NCBI GenBank assembly: GCA_032718865.1
Contig: JALUTQ010000003.1
Coordinates: 1,456,001-1,520,000, forward strand
From: Tilletia caries
Taxonomy: Eukaryota; Basidiomycota; Exobasidiomycetes; Tilletiales; Tilletiaceae
Length of the DNA: 64,000 nucleotides
Reading direction: 5' to 3'
Positions 32,787 to 43,382 of the stretch are shown piece after piece. Positions within the stretch are counted from its first letter, which is position 1. Every line of letters begins with the position of its first letter. Position numbers and translations under genes: made by a program. The notes under the pieces were generated by a model, which saw only the letters and a list, made by a program, of their open reading frames with translations, was not told the origin of the DNA and did not search any database.

Positions 32787-33679
32787 TCAGGGATCGTCGT
32801 CGTCCCCTCTCCGATAGGCGACCATCGCTTCGACGCGATGCATGGCCGTGCTGAAACTGCGCAGTCTGACCTGTTCGGTCTGTTCGGGCGCGATCAGCCG
32901 GGCCGAGTCGGCCTCGGACCAGAGGGTGGATGGCATGGCTGCGTTTGCGTCGGTATAGGCTAGAATCTCGAAGGTGCCTGGGGGTTGTGAGGGGAGCGAG
33001 AGAGAGAGGGTTTGTCAGTATGGATTCAGGAAAGGGTGCGCGGGTTGGTTAGGTGAGGAGGAGAGGGGGGAGCACAGATTTACACTCACATGGGTCGTCG
33101 AGGAGGGGGAGAAAGGTATTTGTTGTGGTGATTTGCTTCATGATGGCTGCGATTTTACTTTTTACTTGTGCGTCTGTCATTTTGTGTTCTGCTGGTGCGT
33201 CCTTGGCCGGTCTGTGAACATGGATTTCCCCCGCGGCGGAATAGGATGGGAGGGAAGATGTCAGCTTTTTTTCGGGCGCGCGACTCTTGGATCAGGACAG
33301 GCACTCACGCTTGGTTCTCCTTTCCCTCCTCTACCGGTGGGCCTGTGATCTCGACAGAGAACTGCCAGCGCTCCCTGGTCTCGCCGGTTTCCTTGTCGAT
33401 GACAGCAATGACCAATCTTCTCAAGGAGCCCTGCTTGAGTGCCTCAGCGACGCCGTCCATACTGGCAGCAATATACTCAGCAAGGGCTTCGTCTGCGGCC
33501 GCGAGGAGTTGGAGGCCGTACTTCTTGACCATTTTGAAGTCTTCGCTTGGGTAGATACCGCGTTGGTAGAGGATGGATTGGAGGGAGAAGGCGAAGAACT
33601 CGTGCACGATGGTTGTGCTTCCCTTGAGGGTGAGATGTGTTCGTTGGCCGGCCGACGAGGAGAGCTGTGCTGTTGCCAT
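32787..33679 (-). CDS. MAD2: Spindle checkpoint HORMA protein Mad2
   Basis: It inhibits Cdc20-APC/C until kinetochores attach. Exons on the minus strand are 33679-33309, 33211-33090 and 32977-32787. Junctions keep phase, and the second exon requires the TTCACAG acceptor at 33212. The product is about 227 aa, slightly above the usual 200-210. It opens with LTLKGSTTIVHEFFAFSLQS, then NSILYQRG-like and DFKMVKKYGL segments and RWQFSVEI. The middle exon gives MKQITTTNTFLPLLDDP. The last gives CTFEILAYTD and the C-terminal seatbelt EQVRLRSFSTAMHRVEAMVA. The extra length is the linker PPVEEGKENQAPAKDAPAEH. Its promoter is shared with TIM50. Confidence 0.95.
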
Positions 33680-33995
33680 CTTTTATATTCGGGTGCTGGA
33701 AGCTGGGACTGAAGATGGTTGTGTGACTTGGTGGGTGATGGTGATGAAGCTGGTTTGAAGCTTCGAGTGTTGCTCTCGGTGTTGTTCTCGGCGCGAGTCG
33801 CGTGGCCAGACGCGTCGGATAAACTGGTGCATACCGGCCGAAAGACGCGACGGGATCACGTGCATGGCTCGCCAACCGACAGATCGGGGGCGAGGTGATG
33901 AGGTTCGGAAGAAAGGCGGAGTGAGTGAGTGAGTGAGTGAGTGAGGAACAAAAGCTTCTGACTGCTGACAGCGAAGAACAGCAGCAGACAGAATC

Positions 33996-35839
33996 ATGCG
34001 GACGTCGATCTCACGGACTGTGGCGTCGGGCGCGCGCGGACTGCCGCTCTCCGCAGTGGCGACCGCTTCCTCCTCACCGCGCGCGCTGCTGGTCGCCCGC
34101 CGCGCTGCCTCGGCCGCGTCTCGCCATCCTCCTCCACAGGCCACTCGCCTCGCCTCGTCCTCGTCGTCGTCTTCGGCGCCGAAAAGCGAGACCGCAGAGT
34201 CCGGGTCCAAAGCCCAGCCTGCAGCAGAGGCAGACGCCGACGCAGCTGAGCAGGACGATGCCCCACTGCGGCCACACAGCTTCAACCTCGACACCACCGC
34301 CGCTCCTCTCCTCCGTCTCGGCGCAGGGAAAGGCAAGCACGGAAAGCCGGGCGCAGAGGGAGCCGACCGCGCTAACGGCGGCGAGGACGGAGCGCCCAAA
34401 CGACCCACGGCCGAGCAAACCGGCCGGGGCGTCCTCAAATTCGTCTGGCCCGCCCTCGTCGGTCTAGCGGGATACGGAGCCTACCAATTCGGCCTACCGC
34501 TCGACGACGAAGAGGCCATCCGGCACAAGGACAACCCGCTCGCAGACTCGTGGCTGGGTCGGATCCGGCTGCGCACGTTCTCCATCCAGTCCGAGCTTTC
34601 GTCGCCCGTGTCGGATATGCTCTTGCCGCCACAGGATCCGCGTATCCAGCGGCCGTACACTCTTGTCGTCGAGCTCGACGACTTGTTGGTCCATTCGGAC
34701 TGGGATCGGCAGCGCGGATGGCGGATCGCTAAGCGGCCGGGGCTCGATTACTTCCTCGGCTACCTCTCCACCTTTTTCGAAATTATCGTCTTCACGTCCT
34801 CCCCGCAGTTCGGCTCGGAGCCAATCGTCCAGAAACTCGATCAGGACGGGCGCTATATCTTCCAGCGGCTGTACAAGGAGCACTGTCGCTTTGTCGAGGG
34901 CGAGCTTGTCAAGGATCTGAGCTACCTCAATCGGGATCTGAGCAAGACGATTATCCTTGATACGGACAAGAGTCGGTTCCGCTTCCAGCCTGAGAATGGT
35001 TTCGTCGTCAAGCCATGGAATGGCGACCCAGCGGATCGGGAGCTGTTCCGCTGGATCCAGCTACTTGAATGTGAGTTTTTCCCCCCGATACCCAGTTTCC
35101 CGACCGATGACGCGACTAAGACCATTGAGTCCTTCCAACCTTCACAGCCGTCTTCATCTGGAACTTCCCCGATGTTCGCCAATTCGTCAAGACGTACGAC
35201 GGCGTGGAAGATGTTCCAGCAGCGCACAAAGCGCAGTTACAAGCCCATCGCCAGTCCGAACTCGGCCAGCTCGAGGCCGCCGCGAAGCAGAGGAGAAGGT
35301 TCGGCCTGGGCGGTGCAAGCATCGTATGTATTCTCCCAAAAGCTCGCGTCAAACAAGATCTCCCCGCTGACTTCTTCTATCTCCCCTCTCTCTCTCTCTC
35401 TTTTCTTCTCGCGCAAATTAAAAAAAAAAAGACCGGCCAAGGTCCACGCGCCCGCGAGCCCAAGACGTACTACGACGCCCAATCCGAGCTCTTCCACAAG
35501 ATGTACATCGAGGACGAGGCGCACTGGCAGCAGAACAAGGACGGCTGGCGGAAGCAGAACGAGGAGCTCGATGCGAAGCGGTGGGAGAAGTTCGTGGCTG
35601 AGAATGGGCAGCCGACCATGATAGAGTGAGTAGTGTTTCCGGGGTGCTTCTGGAGTCTGGGGTTATGGAGGGAGGGGTCCCTTTTGAAGAAAGAGGCTGA
35701 CGTCTTTCCCGACCTTTCCTTGCGCTGCTTTTACACCAGCATGATCCAGGTACAGCTTGGGTGGAAGCCGCCGTTCGAGCTGCCGGACATCTCTCCCGAA
35801 GAACTGGACGCGAGCAAGAAGAAGGAGTCAGAGGAGACA

Positions 35840-35877
<38 letters not shown>

Positions 35878-35899
35878 AACGGCACCAGCTCCCAAGTAG
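33996..35899 (+). CDS. TIM50: Mitochondrial import translocase subunit Tim50
   Basis: It is the presequence receptor of the TIM23 complex in the inner membrane. Exons are 33996-35070, 35148-35323, 35432-35625 and 35740-35899, in phase, giving about 534 aa. A basic Ser/Arg/Ala presequence starts the protein. One TM helix follows (LKFVWPALVGLAGYGAYQFG, about 147-166), then the FCP1-like domain with LVVELDDLLVHSDW, KRPGLDYFLGYLSTFFEIIV and IFQRLYKEHCRF. The tail has an Ala-rich run and ends APAPK. The second intron (35324-35431, 108 bp) contains no stop and is divisible by three, so retention would add 36 residues. Its acceptor sits after an A-run, which is unusual. The final splice is supported by the join TMID-MIQVQLGWKPPFELPDIS. 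Confidence 0.93.
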
Positions 35900-36445
35900 A
35901 GGCACGAAGTGCGATTTTGGGAGTGACTATAGTCACTCTTTTCGAACGGCACTCACTCTTCCCCCTTGTACCGCAACCACTCACCATTCAACACTTGAAG
36001 CCTTCAACTTTTGCCACATCCTTGTGATACACCGCCAAAGAATGGAAAGGCTTGCCATACCATACGTGTGCATAGTCTGCAGTCTCAGGAAATTCCAGTC
36101 ATGCAAACCAACACCCTCAGCCGCAGCGGGCCAGAGAACCAGCGATGGCCGACGATCCGATCCACGCTTCACGCCTTCACGGTGTTGTACGAGGCCCACG
36201 CTTGCGGAGAAACAGGCCCTCTCAGGATTGTAATGATTGAACTATAGACAAAGGACAGGATTATTGGGAAAGAGACTGTGAGGTTGAGGTGTTGAGAGAC
36301 AGCGACCAGGGTCGGGGAGGGAGGGGGGGCAAGAAAGGGAGAAATGAGAAGGGAAAGTGAAAGGGGGAAGGGAAGGGATGCATTGAAAAGGAGTGTGATA
36401 AAGAGCGATTTTAAGAAATTATCCTTTTTAAGATGCCTTTGGAAC
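35900..36445. other. Intergenic, convergent 3' ends
   Basis: No gene is visible between the stop codons of TIM50 and the chitin synthase. A purine-rich GGGA/GAAA tract lies at about 36310-36380. Confidence 0.6.
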
Positions 36446-39400
36446 TTATCTATAGCCGCCCGTTTGATTCGAGCCCCCTCCTCCTCCTCCTCCTCCTCCT
36501 CCACCACCACTCCGATTCCGCGCATGCGTTCCGTGTTGGCCCGCCCCTGCCACAGCAGACGACTGCGCCTGCGAAGGAAGTTGATCCTGGAACGGGCTCG
36601 CGGAGGAAGGGGACGGGCTCGCGAAGCCGTTCCCGCCCACGAGCGGTGTCGCATTGGGTGAGGGCGGACCGGGTGAGATCCCCCGGATCAGCTGGTGATA
36701 CTCCGACGTCTGCTGCGGTGAGGCCTGGTACGACCTCCGATGCCCGGCCCCGTTGCCGCCGTCTTGGTTCACTTGCAACGAGGGTCTGCCCATCATGCCA
36801 CCAGGAACCTTGCCATTCCCACTCATATCCTCATCGTCATCCTCCCACCCCTTTTCCATCATCCGCTCCATGTCGTCCTGCATCATGATCACGTTGCCCG
36901 CCGGGCCCGTCGCAGCCCACATCGACTGTCGGATCTCGGCCTTCATCAGCGCCGGGGCCGAGGTCTCGTCATAGCCGCCAATCTGAAGTCCCCATTTATC
37001 CTCGTCCAGGTCCGTACCGGCGTCTGAGAACGTGTCTTCCGATGCGTTTGCGTCGCGCGATAGCATCCCGCCCGGTGCCAGACGCTGGTTGAACGAGCCC
37101 ATGCCCATCCCTGCCCGATTGTCCGAAAGGGGATCGCCCAGTCTCGGCGGTCCATCGTCATTCTTCCCACCCTCCTCCCCGTCATTGTAAAAGCCAGCGC
37201 CAAACTGCTTCTCCAACTCCCTTCTCCTCTTCTCCTCCCGCTTCAACTTCCTCAACCGACTCCGTTCCCAATCCTCCCACCGACGGAAGGGAACCGACTG
37301 CTCAGCCTCCGCAGTCGTCATCTCCCCTTTACCCTCGTCCCCATGCCCAGACTTGTCGACGACCTCACCCTCGACCTTGCGCGTCTCGCCCCAACTGAAG
37401 TCGTCAAAGTGCCAAAAGCTGTACACGGGCAGGACAAAGTTCCACACCGGCAACGCAATCAACCAGACCAGCATCCAGAAGACGTAGATCACCTTCCGCG
37501 TGGCGAGCAGGATCAACAGCGCCGGCAGGCCAATGACGGCCACCAGCAGACAGAGTGGGATGGCCTCGGTGAACGAGTGCGGCGGGTGCAGCGCATACGT
37601 CGCCACAAGCGTGTACGTCAGCACCAGCGCGACGGGCAGCACAGCCGTGCCGAGCAAGTCCATAAAGACGACGAACTGCATGCTGAAGCAGAAGGTCCCG
37701 CACAGATCCCGCACAAGGATGAGTTCCATCAGGTTATGAATCGTGCTGTTGATCCACCGGCGTCGCTGCGAGAGAAGCATCCAGAACGTATGCGGGACTT
37801 CGGTCCGACATCTCGCCTGGGGACAGAACACCATCTTCCGATTGGGGAACGTGCGCAGCAAGAGCGTCGTCAGGAATCGATCCTCGCCCAGAAGGAGCAG
37901 GTTCTTCTGATGCAGCGTCGTCACCGTCGTCTGGCTGTACTCGCGCGTGACCTCCGGCTTGACAATGATCGGCACCCAGTCCCCGTCCTTGCGCGCCTTG
38001 ATGCGGTACATCGAGAAACAGCCGGGTAAACAGGTCACACCACCGAACACGCTCTCGAACGCCTTGTTCATGTGGTGCGAGATGAAGTACTCGTACACCT
38101 GAATCGCAGTGACCCAACTCGCGCGCTTGTTCGCAATACGCGTCTCGCCACAGGCGCCCATGATCAGGTCATCGTGAAGCATGCAGTTCGCCAGAATCTT
38201 CAGCGAGGGCGGGTACACCATCGTATCGGCGTCGACCATCATGCAGAGTTCGAAAAAGTCCGGGGTGACACCCATCAGGGTGTGCATCTTCCGGAACAGG
38301 TCAAAGTCGAGCGGCGTCATCCGGTCGTTGTAGGTGATCCGCTGGAAGAAGTTCATGAGGATCATCTGCCCGTCACGTTTGCCACGGTTGCCCGGTTTGC
38401 CGGCCGAGGCCTCGTCGGGCGTACCGCACTTGACGACGACGATCATGGGAGTCCGATGGCCCTTGCCACGAGTATAGACACCTGCATAGACCATGGCCAT
38501 ATTGTGCGCCTTCGGACCAGAAGCAACACTGGTAAAGCTCATCGGCATCGGCGTCCCAAACCGCGGGTCGGCCTCAAGCAAGCCCACACAGATGTCCGGC
38601 GTCGACATGCTCTCACCACTTCCCGTGACCATCCCGTCCGCAACGACAAAGAGCAGTTTCCGACTGTCGCTGTAGTCCGTCGCGGCCAAACTGGACAGTG
38701 TGGTGGCGATACCTTCCTCGCCTTCGGAGTAACAGGTGACGAGACAGACGGTGTAGGGTTCGCTGCCGATCTCGGCGCTATCGAAACGCGCAGGCCCGCC
38801 GCGCGATGGAGGAGGTTTCGGCTTATTCGCCCACGGCGCTGCTCCGCTCGAGTTATAGGTCGTCATAGCGCCATCAGGCATGATGTGCAATCCCACTCCC
38901 GCCTTCCTGCGGGCAATCTTGCGAGGATTGGGCGGGGCGGTCATTCGGCGGGCCAGGAACCAGCTGAAGTAGACAGCCATGAAGAAGCGGATGAGGACGA
39001 TGCTGAGGATGACGATCAAGGAGATGTAGAGGGCCAGGTTGGAGATGAAGCATCCGGGAGTGATCTTGTCGATGTGGCCCGCGTAGTATTTCTCGATGAG
39101 ACAGGGCAGGGCGGCACGGAGGACGTTGTTGGTGTAGAACATCCTCGTGGCATCCCGTCCACCGGCGACGTCGAGGAGGGTGATCTGTGTGCGAAGCGCG
39201 AGATCAACAAGGTCACCGGTCTGCTTCTGGACGAGGGCGAAGTAGGGGCCGAAGTTGAGCACGTTGCCGTCGATGACCTGGAATAAAAACAGAGCGGCGC
39301 ATTTGGTGTCAATCAGTCGCTCGAGGCAAATAGGTTGACGGTCTGAGGAGGCTCACAATGTATTCCGGGTATTTTCCACTTGCGATGTCGTCCCAGTCGT

Positions 39401-40145
39401 ATCCGACCTTGCGGGAAGTGTTGGACATTCCGAGGGTGCGGAGGGTAGCGACGTCCATGTTTCCGAGGAAACAGCCGGTGGTGCCAGCTGCGTCGAGGTT
39501 GGTACTTTGACAGGGGTCGATGGTTGCATACATGTCCTTGCTGCCTCCGCAGCGTGGGAAGGTACGTGCGAAGTTAGGGGTGATGTCGGTTCCAGTCTGG
39601 GTGTACACAGGGAACTTGAAGCGAGTCGAGGGCAGCGCTGCTGCGTTGGAGACGTTGAAGAGCCAACCATTGACGCCGACGGTGGAGGAAGCGGAGCCGA
39701 TGTGTGTGTATACGGAGGTGTCATAGGCTGCGCTGGAAGGGCAGAGGGCAGCGCTCAATCCGACGGTGACGAAGGCGACGAAGCCACCGAGCAGGAGGGC
39801 AATGAAGACGAGAGCGACTTTCTCCCTCCATGCCTGCCTGGAGCCTGGGTCCTTCAGACCGGCACATGCGCTCAGGACGGGCCCGGGTGCCCAGAAGGTG
39901 ACGACCCTGGCGAAGATGGTCCACCAGCTGACGGAGGTGCCTCCGATGTCGGTCCTCGAGCCCTGCGGGTTGATGAGCGGCGCCGTGGGCTGGTGGCGCT
40001 CCGGTCTTGTGAGGGTCTTGCTGCGCCCAATGCGTGTGGGCTGCCGTAGGGGCGGGGGCGCCTCTGTCTGGATGGGTATGGCCGTGTTCGCCTTGGCGCC
40101 TGGCTTGCGAATGAACGTCTTGTTGATGTCACTCCGCATGGGCAT
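36446..40145 (-). CDS. CHS3: Chitin synthase, class IV (Chs3-like)
   Basis: It polymerises UDP-GlcNAc into cell-wall chitin at the plasma membrane. Exons are 40145-39357 and 39277-36446, with a 79-bp phase-0 intron, giving about 1,206 aa, typical for class IV. The ATG at 40145 is the first in frame. The N-terminus has [20 protein letters not shown], followed by a basic helix and TM ([20 protein letters not shown]). A second TM pair precedes the GT2 domain. Catalytic motifs are [24 protein letters not shown] and [14 protein letters not shown]. Three or four C-terminal TMs follow. The cytosolic tail (about 300 residues) is acidic and Gln/Gly-rich with a G12 run. The WWTIFA region and lack of a myosin domain separate it from class V. 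The symbol is by similarity to yeast Chs3. Confidence 0.93.
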
Positions 40146-40524
40146 GCTGTGCCATGGGCTGCGGAGCGGAGCGATGGGGGAGGGAGAGGGAGAGACGCGA
40201 GACGGGAGACAGGTAGGGAGCGTGTGCAATGGGACGGGGTGGGTGAAGTAAGTACGTTGGGTGCGTGGGCCGGTGGTGGTCAGTGGTCCGAATAGGGAAC
40301 GCACCCCTCCCCCCTTCTTTGGGTGGGGGAGGACGGAGGAGGTAATTCAAGATCTCACATTTAACCACAGAAACTGACCAGACACCGGCGGTTCGAGAAT
40401 CGAGAGCCCAGCGTGCAGGCGGTGGCGGCCGCGAACTGATCAGGCCATAGCGACTTTTGATTCATGCGGCCATATCCCTGAGAATTGAATATTTCGAACA
40501 CAAGGAGATGGAAAGAAGAACAAC
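40146..40524. other. Chitin synthase promoter region with a CTGATCAG remnant
   Basis: This stretch lies upstream of the chitin synthase start and downstream of the next minus-strand gene. At about 40421-40440 it holds a sequence that, reversed, reads CCTGATCAGTTCGCGG. That is close to the terminus of the TIR element at 1194. No partner end was found nearby. Confidence 0.45.
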
Positions 40525-41673
40525 TTATGACATTCGCGCAGGAGGAGAGCCTTGTTGCGTAGAAGCTCGCTGTTTCCTGCGGACCGCGCTGGGTACGAGG
40601 CGAAGCGAGTCGAGGGTATCCACCAGCTGGTGCAAATTTGAGTCGTCTCCACCCGGGTGGTCGTCATTGGTGTCCCCCGGCGTGTACATGGGAGGGGATG
40701 ATGATGATGGTGATGCACCCTTCTCCTCGTCGACGTCGTCGTCCTCTTCGTCCATTCGTCGTCCCGCTTCTTCGAGGGTTGATCGGGACCGCTTCAAGGT
40801 GGGCCCGGACCGTCGACCCGCCACCACGCCTTCCCGCCGCGGCCCAACTTTCCCTCCAGTAACTGCATCACCAACAACCTCTACTCCTCCTCCGCCTCCC
40901 CCTCCCTCTCCCTCTCCCTCTCCTACTGGCAAGAGCAAACTCGCCCCGGCCCCAAACTCCCCAATGAGCTCGCCGATCCCGTGCTGGACGAGGTCGAAGA
41001 AGTAGTTGGCCGGGAAGCCGTGTGTGTCGATGGCGTGTGTACGCCGGTCGTATGGGCTGTGGAAGACGGTTGGACAGGAGGGGTGGAGGCAGTGGAGCTG
41101 TATTATAATATCAGTCCGTAGCAAGTTAAGGAGGGGGGAGGTAAATGTGAGAAAACGGTCTTTCCGAAACGTTCTTCGGGCAGAAGGGAAGATGTACATA
41201 GGTAGACAAAAAAAACTCACAGTAGGCAACCCGCGAGCCTTCCTCGCCTCCGTCAAGTCAGAGTGCGACTCGTCAATATGGCATTCGAGCAGCCATTCGG
41301 ACGGGAACACCTTCCCGCACGTCGTCCCCCCTCCTCCTCCTCCTCCTTCCTGGGCCCGCTCGAGATCGATATGGAGGGCCACATCACAGACGTGGGCATG
41401 TTCGAGGACGTAGTGTGCTTCGTATTCGGCTAGGTTGGGGAAGTGGCGCGGGTGGGAGTGGCAGGAGGGAGGGAGGGAGCATGACCATGTGATCTTGTCT
41501 GATTCTGAAGGATCAAAAGAGAGGTAAGTGAGCGAGAGGAAGGGTAAGCGAATTAAAGCCTGATTCGATTCTTATAACGCGGACGGGGGGCGGGTTCGCG
41601 CACCTGATGCAGACGAGGGTTGAGAACGGAAGATGAGTCTGCGCTTCACGATGCTGGACGAGGTCGGCATCAT
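40525..41673 (-). CDS. C2H2 zinc-finger protein, ZNF511-like
   Basis: A putative nucleic-acid-binding protein of unknown role, matching the fungal relatives of human ZNF511. Exons are 41673-41604, 41504-41221 and 41097-40525, in phase, giving 308 aa. Zinc-finger-like Cys/His pairs appear in order: CSLPPSCHSH..YVLEHAH, CDVALHIDLERAQ..CGKVFPSEWLLECHIDESH, and CLHPSCPTVFHSPYDRRTHA..DTHGFP. A G7 loop precedes the TTCGKVF finger. The C-terminal third is Gly/Ser/Asp-rich and disordered. The start MMPTSSSIVKRR is set by phase at the first junction. An overlapping frame from 41752 does not splice in phase. It diverges from the small membrane protein gene. Confidence 0.8.
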
Positions 41674-42005
41674 GGTGGAGCTCATTCGATGGGAGGGCCA
41701 GTTTCAGAGAGACACGCTTCTTGCCACTATACGCTTCTGAAGGGGGGACCATTTCCCACAGCGGATGGTACGCTTATTATACACCCACACCGCCAGCGTT
41801 ATCAAACGTTCGCCTCTTGCCTCATTCCTGCGTGAGAGGAAGTCCGCCTGAGCGCCATCGAGGGAAGGTGGGGAAGATTGCGGCTCGGAGCCTTTTGCTT
41901 CACCTCCGGCCTCCAGATCCGCAAGATCCTGGACGATGAGCTCGACGACGATCCAGTATTCCCCCCCTTTCCAATCCGCCGTGCTAACTGCTCCCTCCTG
42001 GTATC

Positions 42006-42582
42006 ATGACGGCCTTTCTCTGGTTCATGTGTGTATTGAATCCTTCCCTCCAGGCTTTTAGGACCTGTTTCGCTCACGATCTCACTCTTTCTGATACCCA
42101 GCTTGGGCGCTGTCCCCGTGGTCGCTCTCGTCCTCGCCTTTGCGCCCTTCTTCTTTGACAAGAAGAGAAGAGGCGTAGGCGAATACGATCCCAAGACAGG
42201 TATCGGACGCGGCGCACCCGGTTTCCGTACGTCCAATCCCTTCCTCGCGAAATTCCTTCTTCTGTACTGAAACACTTTACTCTTTTTTTTTTTTTTCACA
42301 GAAACGAGCGTAAAGCGGGTGGCCGTGCCAGCCGCCCTAGCGGCCCGAATCCGCGCAGGCGAGCAAGTCAGCCCAGAAGAGATCGAAGCGGCCCAGCGCG
42401 AGGCGGCGGAGGCGGCTGCGAAGGGAGCCACCATTGGGACCTCGTCTTCCTTACCGTCAGCGTCAGGGTCGGGGGCAGTGGAGCGGACGAGGTATAACGA
42501 GGTGGTGAACGAGTGGTTGCCGGAGAACTTGCAGGGTGCGGCGGGTGCGCGGAAGGGGAAGAAGAAGGCCGGGAAGCGGTGA
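42006..42582 (+). CDS. Small single-pass membrane protein, unknown function
   Basis: Exons 42006-42028, 42102-42226 and 42302-42582 join in phase to give 142 aa. The first exon encodes only MTAFLWF plus two bases. A single hydrophobic helix spans residues 2-24 (FILGAVPVVALVLAFAPFFF), followed by DKKRRGVGEYDPKTG, then an Ala/Glu helix (SPEEIEAAQREAAEAAAKG) and a Lys-rich end GKKKAGKR. The layout suggests a tail or signal-anchored protein of an internal membrane with its basic end in the cytosol. I do not recognise the family. The donor GTGTGT is weak but the phase and the hydrophobic helix support it. Confidence 0.65.
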
Positions 42583-42650
42583 AGGCTGGGATGACGGGCC
42601 ACATCCCAAGGGGGTTAAATGAATGGGATAATTAATCAATGGCAAGGCTT

Positions 42651-43268
42651 TCATAAACGGAATACAAGTACAAGAAGGGCGATTTGGAGGGCGAGGGTGA
42701 AGGCTGTTGCGACTGCGACGACGTCCCCCGCCGTTCTGAACATCGTATTCAGCTTGGGAGGACGGGTGGAGGTATCTACGGAGCCAGCGTGTCGATGTCT
42801 TGTGCGCTGAGAAGGAGGATCTTGAGCTACTGTCGGCGTCGTCGTCGTCGCTGCAGAAGGTTGGAGTCGTTGTGGAGGATGACGATCTTGATGGCGTTGT
42901 TGGAGCGCATACTGATCATCAACAGTCTCGACGGGGGACTGCATAGTGAGTTTGTACCGCCATATGCTGAGGACGAAGAGGCCGATGGCAAGGGCGACAT
43001 AGGCGATTCCCACGAGGATGAACTCGGACTGGAAGAGGCGGAGGACGACGACGGAGAAGGAGAGCTGTCCGAGGGCGGTGCGTGCGTATGCGCCGTCGAA
43101 GGTGCGCTGTGCGGCGCGGAGGTCGAGGACGTTGTTCTTGGAGTAGATGACCGGTGGTTGTGGTTGTGGTTGTGGTTGGTGGTGGTCGGAATGGCTGGTT
43201 GCGCCGTAGCCGTGTTGTTGTTGTTGTTGTTGTGTGGAGTGCGAGACGAGTGCGGTGTGTTGACTCAT
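42651..43268 (-). CDS. DUF202 (YidH-like) membrane protein
   Basis: A single-exon gene of 205 aa. The N-terminal 40 residues are Gln/His/Pro-rich. The DUF202 core LDLRAAQRTFDGAYARTALG leads into two TM helices (LSFSVVVLRLF.., ILVGIAYVALAIGLFVLSIW). A disordered spacer and a third TM at the C-terminus (VVAVATAFTLALQIALLVLV) complete it. The family is shared with bacterial YidH and with the membrane part of vacuolar transporter chaperone proteins. No SPX or polyphosphate-polymerase domain is present here, so the role stays open. Its 5' flank carries a 2-kb transposon insertion. Confidence 0.75.
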   Translation of the reverse strand: MSQHTALVSHSTQQQQQQHGYGATSHSDHHQPQPQPQPPVIYSKNNVLDLRAAQRTFDGAYARTALGQLSFSVVVLRLFQSEFILVGIAYVALAIGLFVLSIWRYKLTMQSPVETVDDQYALQQRHQDRHPPQRLQPSAATTTTPTVAQDPPSQRTRHRHAGSVDTSTRPPKLNTMFRTAGDVVAVATAFTLALQIALLVLVFRL

Positions 43269-43382
43269 GCTGGTGCTGGTGCTGGTGCTGTTGTTGATGC
43301 TGCCGAGCTCGAGATGGAGGGCGTGGATGTCATCGGCTGGAGAAAGGGGAGTGTTGGTCTCTGTTGTCGGGTGCTTGTCGCG

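Noticed and set aside
38072..39286. 404-codon plus-strand frame opposite the chitin synthase
   Set aside because: It is fully antisense to the catalytic domain of the chitin synthase and has no recognisable domain.
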